Source: Mycolicibacter senuensis (lineage in GTDB: Bacteria > Actinomycetota > Actinomycetes > Mycobacteriales > Mycobacteriaceae). Taken from it: a stretch of DNA of 64,000 nucleotides. Each line of letters begins with the position of its first letter. The stretch's first letter is position 1. The stretch covers positions 1-64,000 of the forward strand of contig NZ_LQPS01000031.1 in the NCBI RefSeq assembly GCF_002101885.1. The letters are read 5' to 3'. Of the stretch, positions 36,270 to 46,170 are shown piece after piece. The notes beneath the pieces were generated by a model. It searched no databases. It worked only from the letters and a program-made list of their open reading frames with translations, and was not told the origin of the DNA. The position numbers and the translations under genes are program-made.

Positions 36270-36943
36270 GGGTCCGCCGACTGATCCTGTTGCGGCACGG
36301 CCAGACCGAGTTCAACGCCGGCAGCCGCATGCAGGGCCAGCTGGACACCGTGCTGAGCGACCTCGGTCGCGCCCAGGCGGAGGCGGCGGCCGAGGTGTTG
36401 CGCAAACGCCACCCGTTGCTGATCGTGTCGTCGGATCTGTGGCGCGCCTACGACACCGCCACGGTGCTGGCCGAGCACAACGGGCTGCCGGTCCGGGTCG
36501 ACACCCGGCTGCGCGAAACGCACCTGGGTGACTGGCAGGGGCTGACCCACGAAGAAGTCGACGCCGCGGCACCGGGCGCGCGGGTGGCGTGGCGCGATAA
36601 CGCCCGGTGGGCGCCGCACGGCGGGGAGAGCAGGGTGGACGTCGCCGCGCGCAGCGAACCGCTGGTCGCCGAGTTGGTGGCCGGTGAGCCGGCCTGGGGC
36701 AGTGCCGACGCCGACCGGCCGGTGGTGCTGGTCGCCCACGGCGGCCTGATCGCCGCGCTGACCGCTGCGCTACTGCGTCTTCCGGTCGAGAACTGGCCGG
36801 CGCTGGGCGGGATGGCCAATGCCAGCTGGACCCAGCTCAGCGGGTACTCCGACGACTCCGGCGGTGCCGACGACTTCGCCGATGTGCGATGGCGCCTCGA
36901 TGTCTGGAACGCCTCAGCGCAGGTGGCCGGCGATGTCCTCTGA
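36266..36943 (+). CDS. gpgP: Glucosyl-3-phosphoglycerate phosphatase
   Basis: This histidine-phosphatase-superfamily enzyme (Rv2419c-type) dephosphorylates glucosyl-3-phosphoglycerate, an early step to methylglucose lipopolysaccharide. The catalytic motif [10 protein letters not shown] has Arg10-His11-Gly12, the second acid/base region is [10 protein letters not shown], and [10 protein letters not shown] holds the second His. The GTG start overlaps the rsfS stop by 4 bp. Its end overlaps octT by 11 bp, so the two pathway genes are coupled. It is 225 residues and closely follows the M. tuberculosis enzyme. Confidence 0.94.
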   Translation: MRVRRLILLRHGQTEFNAGSRMQGQLDTVLSDLGRAQAEAAAEVLRKRHPLLIVSSDLWRAYDTATVLAEHNGLPVRVDTRLRETHLGDWQGLTHEEVDAAAPGARVAWRDNARWAPHGGESRVDVAARSEPLVAELVAGEPAWGSADADRPVVLVAHGGLIAALTAALLRLPVENWPALGGMANASWTQLSGYSDDSGGADDFADVRWRLDVWNASAQVAGDVL

Positions 36944-37682
36944 ACCGCTGCCGCCGGCCGAGAAGCGCCCCGCGCTGCTGATCTTCGCCGACTCGCTGTC
37001 GTACTACGGGCCCACCGGTGGGCTGCCGGCCGACGACCCGCGGATCTGGCCGAACCTCGTCGCCGCGCAACTCGGTTGGGACGTCGAGCTGATCGGACGG
37101 ATCGGTTGGACCAGCCGGGACGTGTGGTGGGCGGCCACCCAGGACCCGCGCGCCTGGGCCGCGCTGCCCCGCGCCGGGGCCGTCATCATCGCCACCAGCG
37201 GAATGGACTCGCTGCCCTCGGTGTGGCCGACTGCGCTGCGCGAATTCATCCGGTATGTGCGTCCGCCTCGGCTGCGGCGCTGGGTCCGCGACGGATACGG
37301 CTGGCTGCAGCCCCGGCTCTCGCCGCGGGCCCGAGCAGCACTGCCGCCGCAACTGACCGCCGACTATCTCGAGATGACCAGGGGCGCAATCGACTTCAAC
37401 AGGCCAGGAATCCCGGTCGTGGCCTGCCTGCCGTCGGTCCACATCGCCGACACCTATGGTCGCGCCCACCAGGGGCGGGAGCCGACGGTGCGCGCGATCA
37501 CGCAGTGGGCACAGCGCCACGACGTCACGCTGGTCGATCTGAAGGTGGCGGTGGCCGACGAGGTCATGAGCGGGCGGGCCAACCCCGATGGCATCCATTG
37601 GAACTTCGAAGCGCACCGGGCCGTCGCCGAACTGATGCTCAAGGCCCTGGCCGAGGCGGGCGTCCCCGGATCGGTGGAATGA
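36933..37682 (+). CDS. octT: Diglucosylglycerate octanoyltransferase
   Basis: This SGNH-fold protein matches Rv2418c, which adds octanoate to diglucosylglycerate in methylglucose lipopolysaccharide synthesis. The nucleophile block is [11 protein letters not shown] near residue 18, with a likely G-D-x-x-H-x-x-type end in [12 protein letters not shown]. Its place next to gpgP supports the assignment. The start is ATG 36933 (249 residues), inside the end of gpgP; the longer open frame is a shadow. It overlaps degV in ATGA. Confidence 0.9.
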   Translation: MSSEPLPPAEKRPALLIFADSLSYYGPTGGLPADDPRIWPNLVAAQLGWDVELIGRIGWTSRDVWWAATQDPRAWAALPRAGAVIIATSGMDSLPSVWPTALREFIRYVRPPRLRRWVRDGYGWLQPRLSPRARAALPPQLTADYLEMTRGAIDFNRPGIPVVACLPSVHIADTYGRAHQGREPTVRAITQWAQRHDVTLVDLKVAVADEVMSGRANPDGIHWNFEAHRAVAELMLKALAEAGVPGSVE

Positions 37683-38539
37683 CCGGCCCGGCTGTTGTCG
37701 TGGTGACCGATTCGTCGGCGTGCCTGCCCGTGGAAATGCGCGACCGGTGGGGTATCCGCGTGGTGCCGCTGCACATCCTGCTCGACGGCGCTGATCTGCG
37801 CGACGGTATCGATGATGTGCCCGAGGACATCTATGCCCGCGACGGTGTCAGCACGGCCGGAACCAATCCCGAGGAACTCACCGACGCCTACCGGGCCGCG
37901 CTGGCCGACAGCGGTGGCGCCGGGGTGGTGGCGGTCCACATCTCGGCGGCGTTGTCCGGCACGTTCGGCGCCGCCGAGCACGTCGCCGCCCAGTTCTCCG
38001 GTGTCAGGGTCATCGACTCGCGGTCGGCGGCGATGGGCACCGGCTTCGCGGCGCTGGCTGCCGCTCGCGCTGCCGCCGGCGGCGCCGACATCGACGCGGT
38101 GGTGGCCGCGGCGGATGCCGCTGTGCAGCGCAGCCGCGCCTATCTGGTCGTGCACCGGCTGGACAACCTGCGCCGCAGCGGCCGGATCGGCAGCGCGGCG
38201 GCCTGGCTGGGAACCGCGTTGTCGCTCAAGCCGCTGCTCGCCGTCGATGACGGAAAACTCGTGTTGGCCCAGCGCATCCGCACCGTCGGCAAGGCCGTCA
38301 CGTCGATGATCGACCGCGTCTGTGAGGTGGTGGGAGATCGGCCGGCCGCACTGGCCGTACATCACGTCGCCAATCCCGACGGGGCCCGGGAGGTCGCCGG
38401 TGCATTGGCCGAGCGGTTACCGGCCTGCGCGCCGGCCCTCATCAGCGGGCTGGGATCGACATTGGCGCTACACGTCGGAGCCGGCGCGGTGGCGGTGTGT
38501 GTCGACGTCGATCCCACGGCGGGCACCGGCGGGATCTGA
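37679..38539 (+). CDS. DegV-family fatty-acid-binding protein
   Basis: DegV proteins bind a fatty acid between two domains and can present it to fatty acid kinase. The N-terminus [12 protein letters not shown], the TAGTNPEEL motif, the [10 protein letters not shown] loop and the [13 protein letters not shown] segment are all typical. It has 286 residues. The start ATG overlaps octT. In this operon a lipid carrier could serve the octanoyltransferase, but that is inferred. No FakA kinase is visible nearby. Confidence 0.92.
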   Translation: MTGPAVVVVTDSSACLPVEMRDRWGIRVVPLHILLDGADLRDGIDDVPEDIYARDGVSTAGTNPEELTDAYRAALADSGGAGVVAVHISAALSGTFGAAEHVAAQFSGVRVIDSRSAAMGTGFAALAAARAAAGGADIDAVVAAADAAVQRSRAYLVVHRLDNLRRSGRIGSAAAWLGTALSLKPLLAVDDGKLVLAQRIRTVGKAVTSMIDRVCEVVGDRPAALAVHHVANPDGAREVAGALAERLPACAPALISGLGSTLALHVGAGAVAVCVDVDPTAGTGGI

Positions 38540-38547
38540 TCAGGTTC

Positions 38548-41463
38548 TTACTGCGTGGCGAACCTGTCGGTGTCGGCGGTCGCCGCGGAAGGCGGACGGT
38601 GCGCCGCGATCCCGCGGATGTTCTTGTTGGGGCCCCACGGCCGGACCACCTGCGGCCACCAGAACCACTTGCCCAGCAGCGTCGCGATCGACGGCATGAA
38701 GAACGCGCGGACCACGAAGGTGTCGAGCAGCAAGCCGATCGCCACGGTGGTGCCGTACATGCCGATCGCCTTGAGATCGGAGAAGAACATGATGCCCATG
38801 GTGGCGGCGAAGACCATGCCAGCCGAGGTCACCACGCCACCGCTGCCGGCCATCGCCCGGATATAGCCGGTCTTGAGCCCGGCGTGGATCTCCTCTTCGA
38901 ACCGGGAGACCAGTAGCAGGTTGTAGTCCGACCCGACCGCCAGTAGCACGATCACCGCCAGCACCAAGGTCACCCAGTAAATGTGTTGGCCGAAGATGTG
39001 TTGCCAGATCAGCACGGAGATACCGAAGGACGCGGCGATCGAACTCGATGCGGTGCCCACGATCACCACGGCGGCCACCAGCGAGCGGGTGATCATCATC
39101 ATGATCAGGAAGATCAGCGTCAATGAGGCCACCACCGCGATCATCAGGTCGTACTTGGCGCCGTTGCTCATGTCCTCGTAGAGGGCGGCCATCCCGCCGA
39201 CGTAGACCTTGGCGTCCGACAACGACGACTGCTTGAGGGCCTCCTGCGCGGCGATCCGTTCCGGTTCGACGCGCTTGATGCCCTCGGCGGTGGCCGGATA
39301 GGTCTGGTGCGTGACGAAGAAGCGCGCCGACTTTCCGTCCGGCGACATGAACAACCGCAGCCCGGTCTGGAAGTCCTTGTTGTCGAACGCTTCTGCGGGA
39401 AGGTAGAAGAAGTCGTCGTTCTTCGAGTCGTCGAAGCTCTGGCCCATCATGATCTGGGTGTTGCTCAGATCCTCCATCTGGTTGACGAAGGCCGAGAACG
39501 TGGAGTGCACGGTCAACACCAGAGCGCGCATGATCTTCATGGTGTCCACCACGGCGGGCAGCAACTCGACCGCCTGTGGCAGCAGGCGGGCCGTCTTGGT
39601 GATGTCGGCGGAGAGGTTGTGCAACTCCTCGGAGAGCTGGTCGACGCCGTCGGTGGTGTCGAAGGTGCTCCGCAGCGCCCAGCACATCGGGATGTCGAAA
39701 CAGTGCGGTTCCCAGTAGAAGTAGCTGCGCAGCGGTCGGAACTGATCGTCGAAGTCGGCGAGGTGGTCGCGGATGCGGTCGGAGACCTCGACGGTGCGCT
39801 GGGTGACCTCGGCGGTGTCTTCGAAGGTGCGGTCAACCTCCTGCAGGTAGCCGTACATCTCGATGAGCAGCGAGATGTCCTTGTCCAGCTGCTGGGAGAT
39901 CGTGTCGATGTCTTTGATCCGGTCCTTGAGCGTCTTCATGTTCTGCATCATCAGCTGGTTGGCGGCACTGAGCTGGAACGGAATCGAGCTGTGCTGCAGT
40001 GGGATCCCCAGTGGGCGGGTGATGTCCTGGATCATCGCGATGCCGTGCACCCGCATGATGTTCTTGGCGACCCGGTCCAGGACCAGCATGTCGGCCGGGT
40101 TACGCATGTCGTGGTCGGAGCTCACCATGGTGATGTCCGGGGCCATCCGCGCGGCCGAGAAGTGTTTCTCGGCGGCGGCGTAGGCGACGTTGACCGGGGT
40201 CTCCTTCGGCAGGTACAGCCGGTCGTCGTAGCCGGGTTTGAAGCCGGGCAGCGCGACGAGCCCGATCATGATGATGGCCAGGCTGGCCACCGCGATCGGA
40301 CCGGGCCAGCGCACCACGGAGATCCCCGCGCGGCGCCAGAACCCGCCCGGCTTGGCCGGTTTGGCGTCCAGCAGCCCGAAGCTGGTGACCACGACCAGCA
40401 GGGCCGGTCCCAGGGTGAGGGCGGCGGCAACGACGACGAGCATGCCGACCGAGACCGGGATGCCCATGGTGTGGAAGTAGGGCAGCCGGGTGAAGTACAG
40501 CACCGCCGACGCCCCGGCGATGGTCAGCCCCGATCCGAGCACGACGGGGGTGACGCTGCGCACGGTGGTGTAGTACGCGTCGACCCGCTCCTCGCCGGCC
40601 AGCCGGGCCTCGCGGTAGCGGCCGATGAGGAAGATGCCGTAGTCGGTGCCGGCGGCGATGGCCAGCATCACCATGATGTTGACCGCGAACGTCGTCAGGC
40701 CCATGACGTTGTTGAAGCCGAGGACAGCGACGACGCCGCGGGCGCAGATCAGCTCCAGCAGTGTCAGGAAAAGCTGCGTCAGCATCGCGGCGAACGAGCG
40801 GAAGACGATCAGCAGCATGATCGCGATCGCGCCGATGGTGAACAGGGTGATCTTCACCAGGCTGGCGTCGCCGATCTCCCGCAGGTCGGCCGTCAGCGCT
40901 GCCGGCCCGGCGACGTAGGCCTGCACTCCGGGTGGTGCCGGGGTGTCGTCGATGGCCTTGCGGACCGCCAGCACCGAATCGTTGGCTTCGGTCATGCCCT
41001 GGTTGCCGACCAGGTTGAGCATGACGTAGGCCGCCTTGGCATCGGAGCTCTGCACGCCCGCCGCGGTCAGCCGGTCCCGCCAGAAGTCCTGCGCGTGCTC
41101 GACGTGGTCGGTGTCGGCGACCAGCTTCGCCACGATCTCGTCGTAGTAGTGGTGGGCGTCGTCACCGAGCTCGTCTTCGCCGACGACGACCATCATCACG
41201 GTGCTGTTGGAGTTGTACTCCTGGAAGTTCTCACCGACCAGCTGGCTGGCGATCATCGACGGCGCGTCCACCGGCGCCAGCGGTGCGGAGTGCTCTTCGG
41301 AGATCACTTCCAGCTGGGGCACAAGAATGTTCACCAGGACGGTGAACACGATCCAGGCGATGATGATCGGCACCGCGAAGATGCGCAGCATGTGTGCGAA
41401 AAACGGTCGTTTGACGTGCGGGTCCTGTTGCTGATCGAGCTGGTTGCGGATGCGTCTGATCAT
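38548..41463 (-). CDS. mmpL: MmpL-family RND transporter
   Basis: The 971-residue protein has two MMPL/RND halves. A first membrane helix (about 27-48) precedes a porter domain with the PxxA-type AYVAGPAALTADL. Five helices, starting at about 200, follow, then a second porter domain with a coiled region rich in Lys/Asp, and a final helical bundle. Proton-relay segments AAGTDYGIFLIGRYREAR and AVGSDYNLLLVSRFEEE carry the conserved Asp-Tyr pairs. It groups with MmpL4/5-like proteins that export siderophores or lipids together with MmpS. Its ATG overlaps the mmpS stop. Substrate is unknown. Confidence 0.93.
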   Translation of the reverse strand: MIRRIRNQLDQQQDPHVKRPFFAHMLRIFAVPIIIAWIVFTVLVNILVPQLEVISEEHSAPLAPVDAPSMIASQLVGENFQEYNSNSTVMMVVVGEDELGDDAHHYYDEIVAKLVADTDHVEHAQDFWRDRLTAAGVQSSDAKAAYVMLNLVGNQGMTEANDSVLAVRKAIDDTPAPPGVQAYVAGPAALTADLREIGDASLVKITLFTIGAIAIMLLIVFRSFAAMLTQLFLTLLELICARGVVAVLGFNNVMGLTTFAVNIMVMLAIAAGTDYGIFLIGRYREARLAGEERVDAYYTTVRSVTPVVLGSGLTIAGASAVLYFTRLPYFHTMGIPVSVGMLVVVAAALTLGPALLVVVTSFGLLDAKPAKPGGFWRRAGISVVRWPGPIAVASLAIIMIGLVALPGFKPGYDDRLYLPKETPVNVAYAAAEKHFSAARMAPDITMVSSDHDMRNPADMLVLDRVAKNIMRVHGIAMIQDITRPLGIPLQHSSIPFQLSAANQLMMQNMKTLKDRIKDIDTISQQLDKDISLLIEMYGYLQEVDRTFEDTAEVTQRTVEVSDRIRDHLADFDDQFRPLRSYFYWEPHCFDIPMCWALRSTFDTTDGVDQLSEELHNLSADITKTARLLPQAVELLPAVVDTMKIMRALVLTVHSTFSAFVNQMEDLSNTQIMMGQSFDDSKNDDFFYLPAEAFDNKDFQTGLRLFMSPDGKSARFFVTHQTYPATAEGIKRVEPERIAAQEALKQSSLSDAKVYVGGMAALYEDMSNGAKYDLMIAVVASLTLIFLIMMMITRSLVAAVVIVGTASSSIAASFGISVLIWQHIFGQHIYWVTLVLAVIVLLAVGSDYNLLLVSRFEEEIHAGLKTGYIRAMAGSGGVVTSAGMVFAATMGIMFFSDLKAIGMYGTTVAIGLLLDTFVVRAFFMPSIATLLGKWFWWPQVVRPWGPNKNIRGIAAHRPPSAATADTDRFATQ

Positions 41464-41903
41464 CCGGACTTCACCAGGCAGAAGGTCTGGGCGTTGAGCC
41501 CGGTGGCACGCCGCTCGTCGAGCAGCCGGTCATCGATCTTGATCCGGCAGCCGATCTCACCGGAGTTGCCCTGCACGATCATGTTGGCCTGCACGGCGGG
41601 AAGCACCGTGGTGACGGTGTAGGACCACGGCAGCGGTACGTCGTTGATCTGGTGGACGTTGGCCTCGGCGTCCCAGTAGTTGATGTCGGCCCTGGTGCCC
41701 GGCGGGCCGAATGCCTCGTAGGCGACGTACTTGGGGTTGAACTGCACGATCTCGATACCGGCGCCGGCGTGTGGGTTGAGTTCCTGGGAGGCGAACACCT
41801 TGTGCAGTCGCGTGACGATCACGCTGGATACGAAGATGACCACGATGAAGACCAAGGGAATCCAGTACCGCCTGAGTATTCCGCCGATCGGGATCGTCTT
41901 CAT
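41460..41903 (-). CDS. mmpS: MmpS-family accessory membrane protein
   Basis: The 147-residue protein has one membrane helix (about 13-33) after a short basic N-terminus (MKTIPIGGILRRYW) and an outer beta-rich domain. MmpS proteins are periplasmic partners of MmpL exporters. I start at ATG 41903 where the family begins and where GGAAGGCGG precedes; an upstream frame adds unlike residues. The overlap with mmpL shows a coupled two-gene operon. Confidence 0.92.
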   Translation of the reverse strand: MKTIPIGGILRRYWIPLVFIVVIFVSSVIVTRLHKVFASQELNPHAGAGIEIVQFNPKYVAYEAFGPPGTRADINYWDAEANVHQINDVPLPWSYTVTTVLPAVQANMIVQGNSGEIGCRIKIDDRLLDERRATGLNAQTFCLVKSG

Positions 41904-42122
41904 ATCACCGCCTTCCGCTGGTCGATAGTGCGGTCGAACGCCGGCAGCGGACAGATTGTTCCCCGGCTTGGCCGGAAGCGTCGAAGGCTGCCGCAAAAAT
42001 CGCCCCGGGGCAGCATAACCTTCGATTGGCTAACCATCGCAAGGGGTCGTTTCGAGGCCCGCCGGTTCGTAAGTCACCGGTAGCGCGGCACGGGCGATCA
42101 GGCTTCAGTAGCATGGCCGCTG

Positions 42123-42704
42123 ATGCACGGTCTGGTGAATGGCGTCCGATTCGGCGCAGTGGTCATCGTGGCAGCGCTGGCGTTGGCCGGCTGCAGCGGC
42201 AGGTCAGGCTCGAAAGCGGCGGAGTCGACCACGCCGCAGGCGTCGTGGTCGGGTCCGGACGCGCCGCCGGATCCGCGCACCCTGCTGCGGGCCGGTGACC
42301 TCGCCGTTTCGCAGGTGCCCCAGAGTGTGCTGATCTTCATCGAGAGTCAGTCCAGTGACGCCGGAACCTGGAAGGCGCGGGTGGTCACCTCCGACGGCGC
42401 CGAACGGCAACTCAAGATCGGATCCGACGGGGTGGCGGTGTTGGTCGGCCCGACTGCGACCGAGGACAGCGACGCCGACAAGGCCAAGCGCCGCGCCAAC
42501 GTCGAGGGCGCCCACCTGGACTACCGGGCTGCGGTGAACAGGGTATTGACCGCGGTGCCCAACGGCTCGATCACCGAGCTCAGTCTGCTCGACATGAACG
42601 GCACCGTCGTGTGGGATGCCGATGTCTGGGACACCGACCTGATCGAACGCGACGTCACGGTCGACGCGGCGTCGGGGGCGATCACCACCAACCGTCAGGT
42701 TTGA
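42123..42704 (+). CDS. Probable lipoprotein with PepSY-like domain
   Basis: A signal peptide ends in the lipobox LALAGC with Cys at residue 24, so it should be acylated and anchored outside the membrane. The C-terminal 100 residues (AAVNRVLTAVPNGSITELSLL ... VTVDAASGAITTNRQV) look like a PepSY-type fold. It has 193 residues. A -10-like TAGCAT lies at 42109-42114, giving a very short leader. It is divergent from mmpS and converges on the dehydrogenase gene. Function is unknown. Confidence 0.75.
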   Translation: MHGLVNGVRFGAVVIVAALALAGCSGRSGSKAAESTTPQASWSGPDAPPDPRTLLRAGDLAVSQVPQSVLIFIESQSSDAGTWKARVVTSDGAERQLKIGSDGVAVLVGPTATEDSDADKAKRRANVEGAHLDYRAAVNRVLTAVPNGSITELSLLDMNGTVVWDADVWDTDLIERDVTVDAASGAITTNRQV

Positions 42705-42721
42705 TTCGGCGGTCTGCCCGC

Positions 42722-43777
42722 TCAGCGCTCCGCGGCGCGGCCGGTGACCGGCGGCAGATCGGCCAGGGTGACGATGCCCGCTGGGGCGGCGACCACCGCC
42801 GGCACCGCGTTGGTCACCGGCATCGCCGTATAGATCGAGCCCAGACCGTTGAGGTTGGGCTCGCTCCAGTCCTTCGGCGGTAGGCAGTTGATGACGGTGC
42901 GCATGTTCGGCAGCCCGAACACCTGGATCACGTGGCCGTGCGCCACCGGTTTGGGCGGGGTGACGTGACTGCCCATGATCCAGTTGAACCCCACACTGAC
43001 GACGTTGCGGTCGCCGGCCCAGCCGCGGTGGTACCCGAAGACACTGCCCACGGTGCCGGCCGGGATCTTCATGAAGCCCAGGTCGCTGTCCCCGGTCGCG
43101 GCGGTGAACTGCACGTCGAAGGTCATCTTGTCCAGGTGAGCCCCGATCGCGTCGGCCATCATGGCCGCGGACTCGGCGAACACCTCGCTTTCGAGGCGGA
43201 CGCTTTCGGCGAGCCCGGGGGTGGCGGGATCCTGGCCGAAACCCATCGCCGCCATGGTGGCCGCGGACTCATAGGTCGAGCAGTCCACCGATTCGGTGAT
43301 CCGGATCTCGTCGACCCGTTCGCACGCCCCGGACAGCACCATGCCGACCATGTTGGTCAACCCCGGGTGCGCGCCGCTGCCGAACATCGTCGAGTTGCCC
43401 GCCCGGCAGGCGTCCTCGATGCGTTCGCGGTCTTGCGGGGTCTGTTTGCCGCCGGTGATCCACGCCGCGGTGGAGCACACGTTGACCCCGGCCTCCAGCA
43501 GCCGGACCAATTCGTCGATGCTCGGCCACAGCGGGTTGTAGCAGCAGGCATCCGGGCGCAGCGCGATCAGCGCGTCGATGTCGTCGGTGGCGGTGATCCC
43601 GGTGGGGCCCGTCTCGGGGGCGCAACCGGCCAGCTCGGCGGCATCCACGCCGACCTTGTTCTTGCCGTGGGCGTACACCCCGACCAGCTCCATGTCGGGA
43701 CGACCGATGATGGCGTGCAGCGAGCGCTGCCCGATGTTGCCGGTGGTCCACTGGATGACGCGCAAGGGTCTGTTCAT
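42722..43777 (-). CDS. DapB-like NAD(P)-dependent dehydrogenase
   Basis: The N-terminal Rossmann motif [17 protein letters not shown] is followed by a dihydrodipicolinate-reductase-like domain and a C-terminal domain seen in 2,4-diaminopentanoate dehydrogenases. Many mycobacterial paralogues share the [17 protein letters not shown] and GSGAHPGLT blocks. It has 351 residues. True DapB proteins are shorter (about 245), so this is not the lysine-pathway enzyme. It lies head-to-head with eis, 38 bp apart. The substrate is unknown. Confidence 0.8.
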   Translation of the reverse strand: MNRPLRVIQWTTGNIGQRSLHAIIGRPDMELVGVYAHGKNKVGVDAAELAGCAPETGPTGITATDDIDALIALRPDACCYNPLWPSIDELVRLLEAGVNVCSTAAWITGGKQTPQDRERIEDACRAGNSTMFGSGAHPGLTNMVGMVLSGACERVDEIRITESVDCSTYESAATMAAMGFGQDPATPGLAESVRLESEVFAESAAMMADAIGAHLDKMTFDVQFTAATGDSDLGFMKIPAGTVGSVFGYHRGWAGDRNVVSVGFNWIMGSHVTPPKPVAHGHVIQVFGLPNMRTVINCLPPKDWSEPNLNGLGSIYTAMPVTNAVPAVVAAPAGIVTLADLPPVTGRAAER

Positions 43778-43815
43778 GGCTCACCACCATATTCGGGTGC
43801 GGCGAGACGGCCGGT

Positions 43816-45027
43816 GTGGCACCGTCGGAAGTTGTGACCGGCGTGCACGTGCGTACCGCAACCGACGGCGACTGGGCGGCGATCGTGCTGCTGGAAAACA
43901 CCGGTTTCGGGACGGTCCACCATCCTGATGACCTTGCCGCCTTCCGGGACCTGGTTCCGGCCGACGGCATGGTGGTGGCCTGCGAGGAGGCCACGGTGAT
44001 CGGCGTGGCGCTCTATCTCGACCTGCGCCTGACCGTTCCCGGCGGGGCGATTCTGCCGGCCGCCGGAATCAGCGGCGTGGTGGTGGCGCCGACCCATCGC
44101 CGGCGCGGGGTGCTGCGGGCGATGTATGACGAGTTGCACCGCCGCATAGCCGCTGCCGGCTATCCGATCGCAGCGCTGACGGCCAGCGAGGGCGGCATCT
44201 ACGGCCGGTTCGGTTACGGTCCGGCGACCATCGATCACGGGCTGAGCGTGGATCGGCGATTCGCGGTGCTGCACGCCGACGCGCCCGACCCCGGCGGAGT
44301 GCGGCTGGTCGAGACCGCCGAATTCGGCGGCGACTTCGCGGCCATCTATGACCGATGGCGCGTCAGCACTCCGGGCGGACTGCTGCGCCCCCAACCGCTC
44401 TGGGATGAACTGCTCGCCGACCGGCCGCAGGGGCGGGCCGGCGGGACCGCGTTGTTCGCGCTGCTGCATGCCGACGGTTATGCGCTTTACCGGGTGCACG
44501 GTGAGCATCCCAAGACGGCGCGCGTCGAGGAGTTCCGGGCGGTGACCGCCGAGGCGCACGCGGCGCTGTGGCGCGCGCTGCTGGGGCTGGATCTGATGCG
44601 GGATGTCGCCATCGGCACCTACCCGGACGATCCGCTGCCGTACCTGCTCACCGACACGCGGCTGGCACGCACCACCGGTCGCAAGGACCACATGTGGTTG
44701 CGTGCGATGGATGTCCCGGCCGTGTTGCAGGCCCGTCGCTACGCCGGCGAGCTCTGCGTTGTCCTGCAGTTGAATGACGGATTCCGCAGCGACGGTGGAC
44801 GATTCGCGCTGACGGTCCGGGACGGACAGGCAAGCTGTGAGCGCACCGAGGAGCCAGCCGACGCCGAGCTGGATCTCGATGTGCTGGCCATGCTGTATCT
44901 GGGTGTGCACCGGGCGTCGGTGCTGGCCGGGGCCGGCCGGCTGCGCTGCGACGACGAGGCCGTGGTGCGCCGGCTGGACGCCGCCTTCGTCAGCGACGTC
45001 CCGGCTCAGCTGGGCTTCTTCTTCTAG
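43816..45027 (+). CDS. eis: Eis-type N-acetyltransferase
   Basis: Eis acetylates aminoglycosides at several amines and, in M. tuberculosis, host and bacterial proteins. The protein has two GNAT folds and a sterol-carrier-like C-terminal domain. The acetyl-CoA loop [16 protein letters not shown] and the general acid Tyr in [14 protein letters not shown] are intact, and the C-terminal Phe carboxylate (GFFF end) that serves as base is present. GTG 43816 gives 403 residues; GTG 43834 and 43843 are also possible, the last closest to the M. tuberculosis start. It would contribute intrinsic aminoglycoside tolerance if expressed. Confidence 0.92.
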   Translation: MAPSEVVTGVHVRTATDGDWAAIVLLENTGFGTVHHPDDLAAFRDLVPADGMVVACEEATVIGVALYLDLRLTVPGGAILPAAGISGVVVAPTHRRRGVLRAMYDELHRRIAAAGYPIAALTASEGGIYGRFGYGPATIDHGLSVDRRFAVLHADAPDPGGVRLVETAEFGGDFAAIYDRWRVSTPGGLLRPQPLWDELLADRPQGRAGGTALFALLHADGYALYRVHGEHPKTARVEEFRAVTAEAHAALWRALLGLDLMRDVAIGTYPDDPLPYLLTDTRLARTTGRKDHMWLRAMDVPAVLQARRYAGELCVVLQLNDGFRSDGGRFALTVRDGQASCERTEEPADAELDLDVLAMLYLGVHRASVLAGAGRLRCDDEAVVRRLDAAFVSDVPAQLGFFF

Positions 45028-45046
45028 TGTCGCGGAGCGCGTGAGC

Positions 45047-46156
45047 CTACAGCTTGGCCAGGTCGTAGCTGCCCAGGTTGTCCATCAGCACGTGCAACTG
45101 GTCCTGCGACGAGCCCAGGGTGTGCTCGATCGCGGTGAGCCGGGCGGCCAGGTGACCGACCGGGTACTCCCAGGTCACCCCGATTCCGCCGTGCAACTGG
45201 ATGGCCTCCTGGGCGATGTGCCGCCCGGACCGGCCGATCTGCAGCTTGGTGCGTGCCGCGATCACCGGATCGAGGTTGCCGTCGGCGATCGACATGGTCG
45301 CGTAGAGGCTCATGCTGCGGGCCAGTTCCAGCGACACGTACATGTCGGCGGCACGCTGGGTCAGGGTCTGGAAGGTGTTGAGTGTCACCCCGAACTGTTT
45401 GCGTGTCTTGAGGTAATCGGTGGTGAGCCGCAGTGCCTCTTCCATCGCGCCGACCGCCTCGGCGCACACCGCCGAGGAGATCCGGATCATCGCGTGCTCG
45501 ATGGCCCCGGCGGCGTCGATCGCCTCACCGAGCGGGCTGCCGGCCGCATTGTCCAGGTCGATCTGGGCTCCGCGCTGGCCGTCGAAGGTCCGGTAGGGCT
45601 GGCGGGTCAGGCCGTCGACATTGCCGTCGACCAGAAACAGCCCGGTCCCACCGTCGGGAAGGGCTGCGCTGACCACCAGTGTGTCGGCGCGTTCTCCGGT
45701 CAGAACCGGGTTCTTACGCCCGCTCAGCACCCACGAATCCCCTTGCCGCAGCGCGGTGGTGGAGACCGTCGCGGCCACGCCGCGCATCCCCGGCTCGGTG
45801 TGGGCGAATGCCAGGATGTGCTCGCCGGCGGCGACGGCATCGAGCAATTCCCGCTGTTCGGTAGTGCCGCGCTCGGCGATCAACCCGCCCGGCCCGAGCG
45901 CTCCGTGGATGACCGGCTCAGGGGCCAGCCGCCGTCCGAGTTCGGTGAGCACGACCATGATCTCCAGCGGACCGGATTCGTCCGGATCGAACCCCAGGCC
46001 GAGAATTCCGGTGTCGGCCAGCTGTTTCCACACCTGCGGGTTGAAGCCGGGGTCGGCCTCGATGACGCTGTTGCGGGTCTCGGTGTCGTAGCTCGACAAC
46101 ATCGAACGGGTGGTGTCGCGCAGCAGAACCTGCTCGTCGCTGAGTTGAAAGTCCAT
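45047..46156 (-). CDS. Acyl-CoA dehydrogenase, second subunit
   Basis: The 369-residue FAD enzyme starts MDFQLSDEQVLLRDT and has the C-terminal helices with KTRKQFGVTLNTFQTL and the LHGGIGVTWEYPVGH flavin-binding segment. The canonical catalytic Glu motif of short-chain enzymes is not seen. It lies 14 bp after the partner gene on the same strand, which suggests a two-gene alpha2beta2 enzyme like the mycobacterial FadE pairs that act on steroid side chains. Start ATG 46156; the longer frame is spurious. Confidence 0.88.
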   Translation of the reverse strand: MDFQLSDEQVLLRDTTRSMLSSYDTETRNSVIEADPGFNPQVWKQLADTGILGLGFDPDESGPLEIMVVLTELGRRLAPEPVIHGALGPGGLIAERGTTEQRELLDAVAAGEHILAFAHTEPGMRGVAATVSTTALRQGDSWVLSGRKNPVLTGERADTLVVSAALPDGGTGLFLVDGNVDGLTRQPYRTFDGQRGAQIDLDNAAGSPLGEAIDAAGAIEHAMIRISSAVCAEAVGAMEEALRLTTDYLKTRKQFGVTLNTFQTLTQRAADMYVSLELARSMSLYATMSIADGNLDPVIAARTKLQIGRSGRHIAQEAIQLHGGIGVTWEYPVGHLAARLTAIEHTLGSSQDQLHVLMDNLGSYDLAKL

Positions 46157-46170
46157 GACCGTCGTACCTC

